A stretch of DNA of 64,000 nucleotides, taken from contig JBLDXI010000016.1 of NCBI GenBank assembly GCA_047495785.1, forward strand, positions 186,001 to 250,000. Reading direction: 5' to 3'. Below, piece after piece: positions 42,396 through 52,710 of the stretch. The stretch is from Lepidodermella squamata. Taxonomy: Eukaryota > Gastrotricha. The position numbers and the translations under genes are program-made. The notes under the pieces are model-generated. The model was not told the origin of the DNA. It was given only the letters and a program-made list of their open reading frames with translations, and did not search any database. Position 1 is the first letter of the stretch. Every line of letters begins with the position of its first letter.

Positions 42396-43163
42396 CAGTG
42401 CTTTGGATTTGATTTGATTTGATTTAAACCTTAAATCACGAATCACTTCAACTCAATCAAAATCAATCATTTGCTGGAATTTTTCAAGTTAAATCAATCA
42501 AAATCAATCACAAGGGAATGTAAATCAGGATTAAATCATCCTTTATTCATCGAATCCTCATCTCACCATAACAGAGTGTTTCAATGAGAGTATCACATGC
42601 GATCAAATTGCACTTGCGATGAATAAGAATTATAAAGCCTAGCTGCTAATGCAAAAAAACGAGTGCTGCCTCGTGCAAGAGCCTATCATTGCCCGTAATA
42701 AACACCACACCGCCTCACATTGCCACATTTTTGGTCTGCGGTTTGAGTTTGGCACGCGATTTTTTGTTACTTCCTCCTTTTGAGCACACATGCATGTACA
42801 CGCAAGAAGTAAAGTAGGCTCAACTAAATCGCTATAAATCAAGCACCTTAAATCAAAATCAATCTAAATTTATTTATTTATTTATAAGCTTTAACGCCCA
42901 GAAGAGGGCAGCTTGACAAGAGGTAATTTGAAAGTGAAACATGTAATTGCAGGACAGTTTACAGATGAATAGGACATTGGCAAATGATAACAAAAATTGC
43001 TTTTTACGAGTGCAGATAGTGTAGTAGTGATGTAACAACAATTTTTAGGCGATCGCAAGATTTGATGAAATCATCGCATTACTATGTTAAATCAATCAAA
43101 TCAAATCACGGGTAGCCAAAACGCCTATAAATCAAATCAAATCAAATCAAATCCAAAGCACTG
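42396..43163. mobile_element. hAT-type non-autonomous element with 8-bp target duplication
   Basis: Ends CAGTGCTTTGGATTTGATTT at 42396 and its inverse at 43163, flanked on both sides by the same 8 bases ccaacgac (42388-42395 and 43164-43171). CAGTG ends and an 8-bp duplication are the hAT signature. Subterminal regions are runs of a TTTGA unit and its complement. 768 bp, no transposase frame. The perfect duplication means a fairly recent insertion. Confidence 0.88.
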
Positions 43164-43171
43164 CCAACGAC

Positions 43172-44378
43172 TACCCTCGGCTCTAGTTTAAAGAGAGATC
43201 CCAAGAAAAGTGAAAACCTAAGAACCGCAACGTCAGTCATTCTCCGACGCATTGACATTGAATGCGGCGTTTCTGGGACTGTAAATCAAGCTGACAGGAA
43301 GACGTGTCGCAGACTATGGAGCCAATGACACATCCTCGATTGCGTACCAGCTGGTAATCCACCCAAGACCGCAGTTTCTTCCCTCTCGGTGTAAGATGCT
43401 ATTCGCCGACAATCAAGATATGAAGATATGGCTACAAAGCTTGGGGCCAGGGGACCATGGTACGATCATCAATCGTGGGAATGGTTAACTCAAAAGCCTT
43501 GCGATGATGTCTGATGTCTGATAAAGAGTATGAGAATGAGTATCATCGGATGGAAAAACATGATGGTTTTATCAATCGATTTAAATTGAAAATTTATATT
43601 TTTCAAAAATGCTATTTTTGTATCAGTGGCCTGATGTGGCCTGAGTTGATTGTCTCACTTGCCAGAGGTTTCATTTCACGTTTTTTTTAGAGATGGTCGG
43701 TGATGGATCAAGTCACCAATTCCTGAAAAAAAAACATTGTACGACTCCAAAACGGAAGGCTTCGTAAAGTTGACACAGATCATTCAAAAAATTCCGAATA
43801 ATCATTTCGGATCGTGGTTGGTGGATAAGACCTCCTCTGTAGGCGCTAAGTCGAATTTCACTGTTGTTGTACGACGCGTTATTGACCTAGCTCCCTGCTA
43901 AAATTTCGATGAAGCCTTTTCACAGCATTATGCCATCCAATGTAAAATCCTGTAAAATTCCATTTTTCAAACATCAGAATTTTTAATAAAAATCGCTGCC
44001 AGCATTTTCTTCATCACCTTTATCTCTCATCGAACCCCATTCTAACGAAAATGTGAGGAAACTTTTACGCAGACTGGATTTATCGACCGGTGAAAACCGC
44101 TTCGAAAAGTTTCTCATGGTTATGAAGTTATTGAAAACTGTGATGCAACAAATACATATTACGCATACTTTATTGTGGGAATCACGAAGGAACTAACAAT
44201 ATAGCAAATAGAAAATTTAGCAAATAGGGCCCACCTCCGAAAAATGCAGCATATAAAAGGTTGGGGATTAGATGCCAGTTGAAGAAATAAAACTTGACAA
44301 ACCGATGAACAGATTCTAAACTCTAATTTGCCGTTAATTTTGAGTGCAATCATGTATCAGTAGGTGATGACCTCGAGC
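43172..44378. other. Intergenic region downstream of member 13
   Basis: Mixed composition with a few short coding-like pieces around 43260-43480 that I cannot assign; possibly old transposon sequence. No gene supported. Confidence 0.35.
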
Positions 44379-45524
44379 TCAGATGAAACCTGTGTTCCTC
44401 GCAATCACCACGGCGTATGCATTAATTGCAACGAAGAAGACAACCGTCACACCGAGTGCAATGAGATCGATAAATCTTCCGATTGTTAGGCCAGTTTTAC
44501 TGAGAAATGGCACGAATTTGGCCGGTTTCTTGAAATATGATTTGTAAGCCCTGGTAAATCCGCAAGAGGCTAAGGAATATATGGTACACGCCCAAGCGAA
44601 AAACGAGCACAGGTCCGTGTAGTTGCTCAAGAAGACTCGTTGAGGCTTTGGCGGGATTTGGCTGACCACGCTTGATTGCATGAATGTCATAGCTAATAGA
44701 ATAGTGACCGCAAAAACCGGCCTATCGGGTATATCCGGCAGGAGAAAGAAAGCAGCGATCTGAAGGCTGGACAGAACTAAACATGGGATCATCAGGTTGT
44801 TGATGTAGAATTGAGGCCTCCGTTGGAAAAAAAGCCGGAAATTGGCCACGCTTCGATTGCCGAACACGTTCACCACAGTGATACTGTGGTTCCATCCGAG
44901 GTAGTCCCATTCCAACCCAGGTGCCATGAATAATTCGTCCACTGCCGATTCTACTGAGGAGACCCATTCACACGCCCTCATATCTTCAGTCAATATGAAT
45001 GAAACTTTGCAAGATTGAGTGTCGAAAGGGAATAGGGTGAAATCCATAGGACAAAGGGAAGTGAAAACGCCCACCCGCTGCCAATAGCTTCTGATAACAC
45101 TACGAGGGCTTTTGAAATCGCGCATGAGAACTTGCCGCTCGGCAAAACCATTTGTCATTGAGAAGTCTGAAATGGCGTTTTTGTGAATGAAATGAGGCAT
45201 CCAAGTTTGATCTTTCCCGACGTAGACGGTATAAAAAGGCGGCCTGGTGTAGTTGGGGCATGGAGCCAGCCAAATGAGAGTCAAAGCGCCTGACATTGTC
45301 ATGGTTTCATCCGCATCGATAATTGAGTGGAAACGATGTGGCTGAAAACCAATCGACACCTGCTGCTTGTTACATGGCGCAGGTCCGTCGTAATTACCTT
45401 CCGGGCAGGTCGGGTTGTAGGCGCCAAATCGCAAGCTCATACATGACTCGAGTATTTCATTCAGAATGTCGGCTGAACAGCTACTCACCATCATGATAAA
45501 ATATAAAGCTGGCCAAAAATCCAT
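44379..45524 (-). CDS. Cys-loop ligand-gated ion channel, array member 13 (type E copy, 381 aa)
   Basis: Single-exon pLGIC subunit. The frame extends to a GTG at 45545, but the first ATG is 45524 (MDFWPALYFIMMVSSCSAD), two bases after TTTCAACAG, an acceptor-like word. Paralogue of member 12: SCMSLRFGAYNPTCPEGNY, TWMPHFIHKNAIS, Cys-loop CPMDFTLFPFDTQSC, extra MRACEW cysteine, MIPCLVLSSLQIAAF, PDR, M2 FAVTILLAMTFMQSSVVSQ (Gln at the outer end), short loop, M4. The pair flanks the transposon-rich 35-44 kb zone, so the two genes were probably adjacent before the insertions. Confidence 0.9.
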   Translation of the reverse strand: MDFWPALYFIMMVSSCSADILNEILESCMSLRFGAYNPTCPEGNYDGPAPCNKQQVSIGFQPHRFHSIIDADETMTMSGALTLIWLAPCPNYTRPPFYTVYVGKDQTWMPHFIHKNAISDFSMTNGFAERQVLMRDFKSPRSVIRSYWQRVGVFTSLCPMDFTLFPFDTQSCKVSFILTEDMRACEWVSSVESAVDELFMAPGLEWDYLGWNHSITVVNVFGNRSVANFRLFFQRRPQFYINNLMIPCLVLSSLQIAAFFLLPDIPDRPVFAVTILLAMTFMQSSVVSQIPPKPQRVFLSNYTDLCSFFAWACTIYSLASCGFTRAYKSYFKKPAKFVPFLSKTGLTIGRFIDLIALGVTVVFFVAINAYAVVIARNTGFI

Positions 45525-46153
45525 TACTGTTGAAACACTGAACACTTTGGATAAATGAAAATAGATGAGACGAGCTAGGGCCTTCGATCTGAAGTCGCGA
45601 TTACCCAGAGGCTGAGCATTCTCGCGAGATGCTCAGGAAAGGCGGATGTAGGCAAATAAACCACGGTTATTTGATATTTGCTTCATATTTTTCATTTAGT
45701 TTTACAAAGCGATATATGGTAATATACGAGGCTCAGCCGTATCAGAAAGTATTTTCTGAGCATACTAATAAATTGACTGGAACTCCAAAGGTGGTGAAGG
45801 TACACAATAACATGATTTATTAGCTCAAAAACCCTAAAAACTCACTGTTGGGGCCTTTTGAGCTAATAAAACAGTTTTTCAGTAATGAATCTCAGTAATG
45901 TAATTATACAGGCATAAAAGACATCAATAATCTTATAATTACATTTTATTTCATATGTTATTATCCTTTTTTCCAAAATATATCAGCATAAAATTCAACC
46001 GACATATTAAGTCCGTTTCATCAGAAATTATATTTTATATTTTCTCAATGCTGGTATATATAAGTGAAAATAAGAATTCAAAAAGAATTCCACGATCACG
46101 AAAGCAGAGATTAGATTGAATTAGATAAATGTGGGCCTCGCAAATTTACTGTC
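45525..46153. other. Intergenic between members 13 and 14
   Basis: AT-rich. Contains a short inverted pair ttattagctcaaaa / ttttgagctaataa at about 45819-45870. No gene. Confidence 0.4.
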
Positions 46154-47293
46154 TTAAATGTACCCAGTACCCCGAGCAATGTGAAGAGCGTGGCTGTTAA
46201 CCCCAATGAAGAAAACAGCAGCAACCACTAGCACGAGAAGATCTATGAATCTCCCTCTACTGAGATTCTCTTTTGCAACGCACCTGAACTTAATTGGTTC
46301 TTTGAACCAGGTTTTATACGCCCTAGTAACGCCACAAGATGCCAGAGAGTATACGGTACATGTCCATGAGAAAATTGAACACAAATCCGTGTAGTTGCTA
46401 AGAAACATTCTCTGAGGCTTAGGCGGAATCCTGCTTATGATACTACCCTGGAGAAAAGTTAACGCTAATAGTATGGTAACAGCAAATACTGGTCTGTCGG
46501 GCATATCAGGCAGCATGAAAAAAGTAAACAATTGAAGGCTTGACAACACAAAAGCTGGTATCATCAAATTGTAAATGAAAAATTCAGGTTTTCTCTTGAA
46601 ATAGAATGTGAAATGGGCAGCGCTTCGGTTGCCAAAAGCTTCAACGTAATCAAAACTTTGCTTCCAGCCCAGATAGGTCCATTCTAGGCCACAGTTCATG
46701 AATAGCTTGTCAACTGCTGAATAAGATACTGGCCCAAAGACAGCGCCATGAATCATCTCCTGCATAATGAAAGAAACTGAACAGTTTTGCGAGTCGAACG
46801 GAAACAGGCTGAAGTCCATTGGGCACAGCGATTTGAGAACGCCGACTCGCTGCCAGAAAAGCCCGACATTTTCAGTTTTTCCAGGGTCATATAAAATCAA
46901 CATGCGACTTGTGAAGCCGTTCGACATTGCAAAGTCTTCAATCGCGTTTTTGTGATGGAAATGAGGCTGCCAAACTTGGTCTCGCTCCACATTTGCCATA
47001 AGATCAAATGGCTGCGTATAGTTCGAGCATGAGACGTACCATTCCGTTACCACGCTCCCTGAATGTATCATAGTCTCTTCCGAATCGATGATCGCATGGA
47101 AGCGATGCGGCATTAAGCCGATTTGGACATGAACAGGCGAACAATCCGTCACATTTAAATGGTTGCCGCGTTTGCAAAGCGGAGCGTAAACCCCTGGTTG
47201 AAGCATTTCACAGGATTCTAAGATATCTCTGTTGTAGAACTGCGCCATGGCCGTGAAAGCGAGGCCAAGGTAAATTATTAATTCGAAAATCAT
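46154..47293 (-). CDS. Cys-loop ligand-gated ion channel, array member 14 (379 aa)
   Basis: Last minus-strand single-exon pLGIC of the array, ATG at 47293. Leader about 1-17 (ends AMAQ). Four-Cys module (SCEMLQPGVYAPLCKRGN...C), IDSEET where others have DADET or DSDE, WQPHFHHKNAIEDFAM, WQRVGVLKSLCPMDFSLFPFDSQNC, NCS and NRS sequons. Also an unpaired extra cysteine (FMNCGLEW) and WKQSFDY instead of WNQS, removing a glycosylation site. M1 is MIPAFVLSSLQLFTFFMLP; PMPDRP; M2 FAVTILLALTFLQGSIISR. Closest to member 10. Confidence 0.9.
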   Translation of the reverse strand: MIFELIIYLGLAFTAMAQFYNRDILESCEMLQPGVYAPLCKRGNHLNVTDCSPVHVQIGLMPHRFHAIIDSEETMIHSGSVVTEWYVSCSNYTQPFDLMANVERDQVWQPHFHHKNAIEDFAMSNGFTSRMLILYDPGKTENVGLFWQRVGVLKSLCPMDFSLFPFDSQNCSVSFIMQEMIHGAVFGPVSYSAVDKLFMNCGLEWTYLGWKQSFDYVEAFGNRSAAHFTFYFKRKPEFFIYNLMIPAFVLSSLQLFTFFMLPDMPDRPVFAVTILLALTFLQGSIISRIPPKPQRMFLSNYTDLCSIFSWTCTVYSLASCGVTRAYKTWFKEPIKFRCVAKENLSRGRFIDLLVLVVAAVFFIGVNSHALHIARGTGYI

Positions 47294-47724
47294 GACTTAT
47301 TTGCTGGATAATGATAACTGAGCAAATGAGCATTTTGTGATTGGCTTCGCGAGAGCTTTCCATTTTTCAAATTTCCGGACTACGGTGACTCAATCCTCTT
47401 GATTGAATCATTTGTTTGCACTTTCGATGCACTTTCGAGGAAATTCGGAAAAAAAATCCGCATGAGTCCTAACCCGTTGTACTGACATGAAAAAATCAGA
47501 TTTCCCCGTGGTCTGACGATGCATTTCGCGTTTCTAAGCCAACTTTTGCTGAATATTTGATTGCTTGCTCAGATGATGATGGGTTTTGAGTAAACACTGA
47601 AAATCTATTTACTATTTCCACCGATTAGTAATTTTGACCTAGTTACATATTCTGAAATACTTATTTTTTTTTATTTTCGCTGTAATATTTACACAACTCT
47701 TATGGGCAAGGATCTCTACGAAAA
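47294..47724. other. Spacer at the end of the array
   Basis: No repeat or gene. It marks the change from single-exon channel genes to introned genes. Confidence 0.4.
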
Positions 47725-48338
47725 TTAAAGGCTTCGTATGAGTCCGATCAAAGTGCTCATGTCCGCAATCGGTGCAATCCCACAAGCTATGGCTATAATG
47801 ATCCCGATGATGTTCGCACATGCGCACTGATGGCAGTCGTATCTCCCTCCCAAATTATTGTATTTTGAGTCAGTCTCATTCCATGCGAGCGTTTGGTGGG
47901 TGAAATTCGTCTCGTTCATCGTAAATTCGTCGCTGATCATTGTTTTGTTGGTATTGGGGCCGGGCGATGAGACCAATGCTGGGACAATCGTGCCGAAAAC
48001 CGCCAAATGTGATATTATCGATAGGATGAGTGTTGTAAGGGTGACTAAAACAGCATTAACATCATTTTAATCTTGGAAAAAGGAAATTTCTCACCTCCAA
48101 TTGCGCACATTATCTTTCCATTCCTCAGAGTTAACGTCGCGATAACGTTCATAAATAATACGAAGACATTTCTTCCCAGTAACAGGCAGTAAGCCGCGAA
48201 GAACAGATCGAAACGGCCTTGGTGTCTGCCCTGAATGGTGCAGATGAGTCCGGCTAAGGCAACCGATATCGATGTGAGGTTGATAGCGATTTGAAAGAAC
48301 AGCTGGCACTTCTGCGATTGCTCGTTCGGCTTAGGCAT
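47725..48338 (-). CDS. Four-helix membrane protein of unknown family (two exons, 187 aa)
   Basis: Exon 1 48095-48338 and exon 2 47725-48044, joined GGAG|gtgaga...gttttag|TCACC in frame. Four hydrophobic segments: about 11-35 (QLFFQIAINLTSISVALAGL), about 44-72, about 83-108 and about 158-184. The long loop between helices 3 and 4 has four possible N-glycosylation sites (NKT, NET, NFT, NET) and a YDCHQCAC cysteine cluster. The layout is that of tetraspan-type proteins, with helix 3-4 loop outside, but I see no CCG of tetraspanins nor the W-GLW-C-C of claudins. Co-oriented and 387 bases downstream of the nicotinic-like receptor; an accessory role is conceivable but unsupported. Confidence 0.6.
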
Positions 48339-48724
48339 GTTCAGCTGCTGTCAAATTTACAATCTCTAGTAAAATATCAGTAAAGGACGGCGAGAAATGT
48401 TGCCTCGTTAGCGATGAATGGCCTTGATTATTCGTGGTATCCAGTCCGGCTATTGAAATCATTCCTATTCAGTACATACAAATCAAAAAGAAGCTCTAAC
48501 CACTTCAAAAACATTCAGAGAATTTATTGACAAAATCACCGTTCTATTCATTCTATTGCATTCAACCACGTGATGCTACATTCATTTTTGGCCCATTCAA
48601 AGCGCGTTCTTAACAAAAGTACCTTAAGCCATCGAAAGTCGAATCGTACACATTTTGGATTAAAAGAAACCTAGCCATAGTTGTTTAGATAATAATAGTA
48701 TTCCCATAGGTATAGTCATTTTAG

Positions 48725-50460
48725 TCAAATGTTATTCCGAATACCGTCAGGAATTTCATCCAATTTAGGTAGAGCAGCCATAGCTGGTAGAGTGATGAAT
48801 ATCAAAAGAGGCGTGAGTGTAACGGCCGTTGCATAGAAAATGACCGTGTAGCGCTCCAATTGCGCTGCACAAGCTCGCCATTTTCGTCGCTCAAAAGCCG
48901 CTGGCGAATCGCTATCTGGCAGCAGGTCCATTTTCGCTGTTTGGATGCCTAGAACATTTCGAATCGGGAACACATCGAGATCTATCTTCTGCCTAGGATC
49001 GTCGTCGTCCGGCTTTCCATTCCCATTAGCGTGGACGTGATTAATTGTTAGAGGCTGGGTTTCTTTGCTTGAAGTCGAATTATGCAACAAACTCGGGGTA
49101 TTTTGATAATGCCGAGGTTTCACAAACAACACTTTCATGAGCCAAGGTGGGGTTTTCTATATAATCACAATAAAAACAAAATTCAAAACGTTCGAGATTC
49201 TTACCTTTGAGTTGAAGCCCTGCTGTTGCATCAGATAAACCAAAGCTTCACCGGTCAATGTCACGGCAATGTAGGCCATTTGCAAGTCGAAATAAATTGA
49301 CATGAGTGGGTCATGCTCTGAAGTTCGCGGCATGTCCACTCTCACTGTTGTCTAAGGAAAAATAAAGAAAAAATTAGAAAATCTAGATAGAGAAGAATCT
49401 TCTTGAATCTTCTCGGATATTTCCTAAAATTTGTCATAAATTAAAAAATTTGATCAAACCTGGAATACAGCATAAGACAGGAGGCAAGTAAAAATAATTT
49501 GCAGCTTTGTAACTTCAGCAAGTGGCAGCGAAAAAGCGACCAGTTCCACGCCAGCAAAAATAATCGACGGAATGATTATCATAATTGTGTAATATCCCGA
49601 TTTTCTCCTCAGCAACAACCGGAAAGTCGCAGCTGGGTAGCAGTAGGACAACGTATGCGTGTAAATATAGCACACGTTGAACGCCCTAGCGTAGGTGTCA
49701 ATCAAATCCCACTGCTCATTTTCGCCGTAGCGATGCAGGTTAACAGGCGGGTTTGCCAAATAGAAAATTTGCTGTTGTAGGATATAACTCCAACTTTCGA
49801 ACTTGTAGTCGCAAACTTGCGTGTCGAAAGGGAAGTAGGTCAGGTCAAATTGGCAAAACGTTGTGACAGTAGCCTCTGGGAAGTACTCGACGGCTCCGTT
49901 CGAGTGAACCACCGTCATCATGCCTCGTGAGTTCATTAGAGCGTACAAATCGCCTGAATTCGTTAGGGCGATGTCTGGAAGCCAGATTTTAGTGTTAGGA
50001 TATGCGAAGAGCTTGACGTAGGAGTAGGACGTGTTTTCCCAGGTTAAATATTCGTCCCACCATTGAACGGTCAGCGATGCAGTTGCTATAATTTGATGAG
50101 TTCGTTCGATCTGAAAAATCAAAACCAGTAAAGTTTAAGAAGTAAATACTAGGAAAATGTACTATTTCATTCAAGGCGTAGAAGCTTATGCCGATCGAAA
50201 CAGCAATTTGTTGGGAAGCATCCCGTCTTGGCCGGCAATCACTGGAATAGTTTTGGAACAAATAACGGATAAGCTCGTATTCGGAAGTGTAGTTGGATGC
50301 ATTAACTGAAACAACAAAGTTTGAGAATGTTCAAATACGCTATTTTTCCGATTTAACCTTCATATTTATTCATAACTGTGGAAGAAATTTCGTTGCTTGT
50401 TAGCATAGCAGCCAGAGGCAAGTTTTGAATTAGCAACATCAACAAAACAAGCGTCTGCAT
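48725..50460 (-). CDS. Nicotinic-type Cys-loop receptor subunit with introns (five exons, 491 aa)
   Basis: Exons (5' to 3'): 50358-50460, 50163-50305, 49460-50110, 49205-49351, 48725-49156; all junctions GT..AG and in frame. Leader about 1-20; YELIRYLFQNY (helix 1 of nicotinic receptors); WLPDIALTNSGD in loop A; Cys-loop CQFDLTYFPFDTQVC; ESWSY in loop B (the tryptophan kept); loop C has cysteines but no adjacent pair, so a non-alpha or divergent subunit. M1 RKSGYYTIMIIIPSII, M2 with 9' Leu and Lys at 0', M3, a long cytoplasmic loop (about 90 residues with PDDDDPRQK) and M4. This is the conventional architecture that the array genes lack. Confidence 0.82.
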
Positions 50461-52710
50461 TTTCTCAGTCTTTGAATATTAAAAAATATCAAGTCATGGC
50501 TTCTCTATAAAAGCAAAACAAATTCAGAAAATTAGAAGATTTGTGTCAAATTAAACAGAAATCCTCAACATTTTTGCGATGGCCTACTTTTTTCTTCTGC
50601 ACGTGTTCCGATGCAAAATCAGTTGAGGAAATTCAATTGCGTGTTTTTCTCGTGGCGTGCATTATTTGTATGGCGATATTTCATTTTCAACACAATCCGG
50701 CTTATTGAGCCGCGTAAGAAAAGGCGACTGATAGCAGAAAAAGAAGGAGCGCAAAAAGAGGAAACGTAAATACATATCAGGAGAGATGCGCGAGCGCGGT
50801 ACTCGAGTGGGAATTTTAGGGACGCGGCTGTTGTATAAAAAAACGTGCCTATAGCATTGTGATTATCCCGTCTGTTCGCAATCAATCAATAGGATTTCGC
50901 TTTCTTAGTAAACGGAGTTCTTCAGTGAAACTCCTAGGATTTAGTTTTATCGCAGATTTTTCTCGCAGCTCTGTACTTATTATTTTAAAACTATTAGTTA
51001 CCTATTATTCTTGATATTCTGAGACGCCTGAGGAGGTAAAATGATTTGATGAATGTTAATTCGACGAGGAAGCTGCTAATCCTAGGATAGGACAACACAT
51101 CCATAATAGTATTCCTGGGATTAATGAAGCGGAGCTAAATATTCATCATCTTCTGTCATTTTATTACCATTTCAAGCTGTTGAGAGGTTAGAAAGGTTCT
51201 TAAAACTGCTGAAAGAGATACGTAAGATCGATTAAACACATTTGATAACATACTTATGTTTATCTAAGCAATTAGTCTTGGCCGGAGAATTAGAAACGCT
51301 AAGTCTGAAAGTTGGAGATTCAATTGTTATACATAGCTAAGCCCTGTAAATGCGCGAGGTTAGAACCTCGAAACAGGGTTTCCCTGCTATGACTTATCGA
51401 ACTCGGTGTACGATAACTCCAATCCCAATGTACCTCGAACACTGAAAGGTGAGAAGTTATAATAATGATTCCTGATTCACTACGACTGAACCAGTTTTTG
51501 TCCAGCGCCGAAATCGTCCTTTGAATCTGATATATTTTTGTTATATTGCGTATAAAGGCTTTTCATGGGGGACTATTAAAAATGAGCGTGAACAAGTGTT
51601 TGATCAATCCCGCAGGATACATTCGTATGAATCGATTTGATTGTATACACGCAATTGTAAAGTAGACAACATGGCTTTCGATGCAGTACGTGGGGGAGTT
51701 AATTGGGTGAAACAATAATCGATTTGCTAGTGACGTAATACTAATGATTTTATTGACTCGCCTGTACATGATTTGAAAGCGCGATGATTGAGTTGAGTGG
51801 AGTAAAATGTGGCAAAAATTTTATAAAATAACGCCCTATTGTTTTTCTCCGCGTATGATACTTGAAATGGTGACAAGAGGGAAAAATGAGCGTGAAGTGA
51901 GTGTGACCTATACAGAAAAAACTCAAGTTCGCCAATTCTTATGACAAACCTGAAATCATGCATGAAAAAATGGGGTTTTCTAAGCCAGAGAACAGAAACC
52001 GAGCTGAAGTGCCCATGTTTAGGAACATATATGATGTGATGTATGATTGAGAAGAATGAAAAGCAGACCACGAGGTTTCCCCAGCTCAGCAAAGCGTCTT
52101 TTCAATTTCCTTTAGTTTTTGGTATGTATGATTGTGTATGATTGTGGTATGATTGTTGTATCACCGTTTCCTCGATAGATCGCAACGCGCAATATTAATA
52201 CCATATTAATACTCTCTTCAATAGGAAAAATGAAACTTAAGCCAACGATCGAAAATACCGAAAGCAATTTGATCGATGAACTGTTTCTTGAAGATAGGCT
52301 GGCAAGGAAAGCTGCTGAAGGCACAGGAAGCCAAATAGAATTCAGGCTCAAGAGTTCAACGAGCTTAGATTTAATTACTAAGCTCGATTCGTCCAAGTTT
52401 CGGCTTCACTTTATTTATATATCTTCTGCGTTATTTTGACAAGCGGAACAGATTTCCCGGTTGATAAATAATAATGATGGAATTAATCGAAGTCAGAAAA
52501 TCACTGGTTAGCCGTCGAAGAATATAGTATGGTGTGTCGCGCGGACTCCTCTACATTTGTATTAACTTCAGGAGTAAGTGGTATAACGTTGCATTTCTAC
52601 TGAGCATTGTGCAATACTCGAGGTCAATAAAGCAATTGAGGGAAATAAGGAAAAAATAACGCAGTTTATGCAGAAGAGTTATAGAAATGATGTGCCGTAG
52701 TTTTTCCTGC
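50461..52710. other. Intergenic, 2.2 kb
   Basis: No gene supported. It holds a minus-strand TATA-like tttatagag near 50505 upstream of the nicotinic-like gene. At about 51340-51395 there is a potential hairpin made of ccctgt / acaggg around gaggtt / aacctc. Short open frames at 51727-52439 show no domain. Confidence 0.4.

Noticed and set aside
569-47293. Horizontal transfer of bacterial pLGICs, suggested by lack of introns and short M3-M4 loops
   Set aside because: All have the animal Cys-loop cysteines, the 13-residue spacing, signal peptides and sequons, and animal-type M1. Bacterial homologues lack the disulfide.
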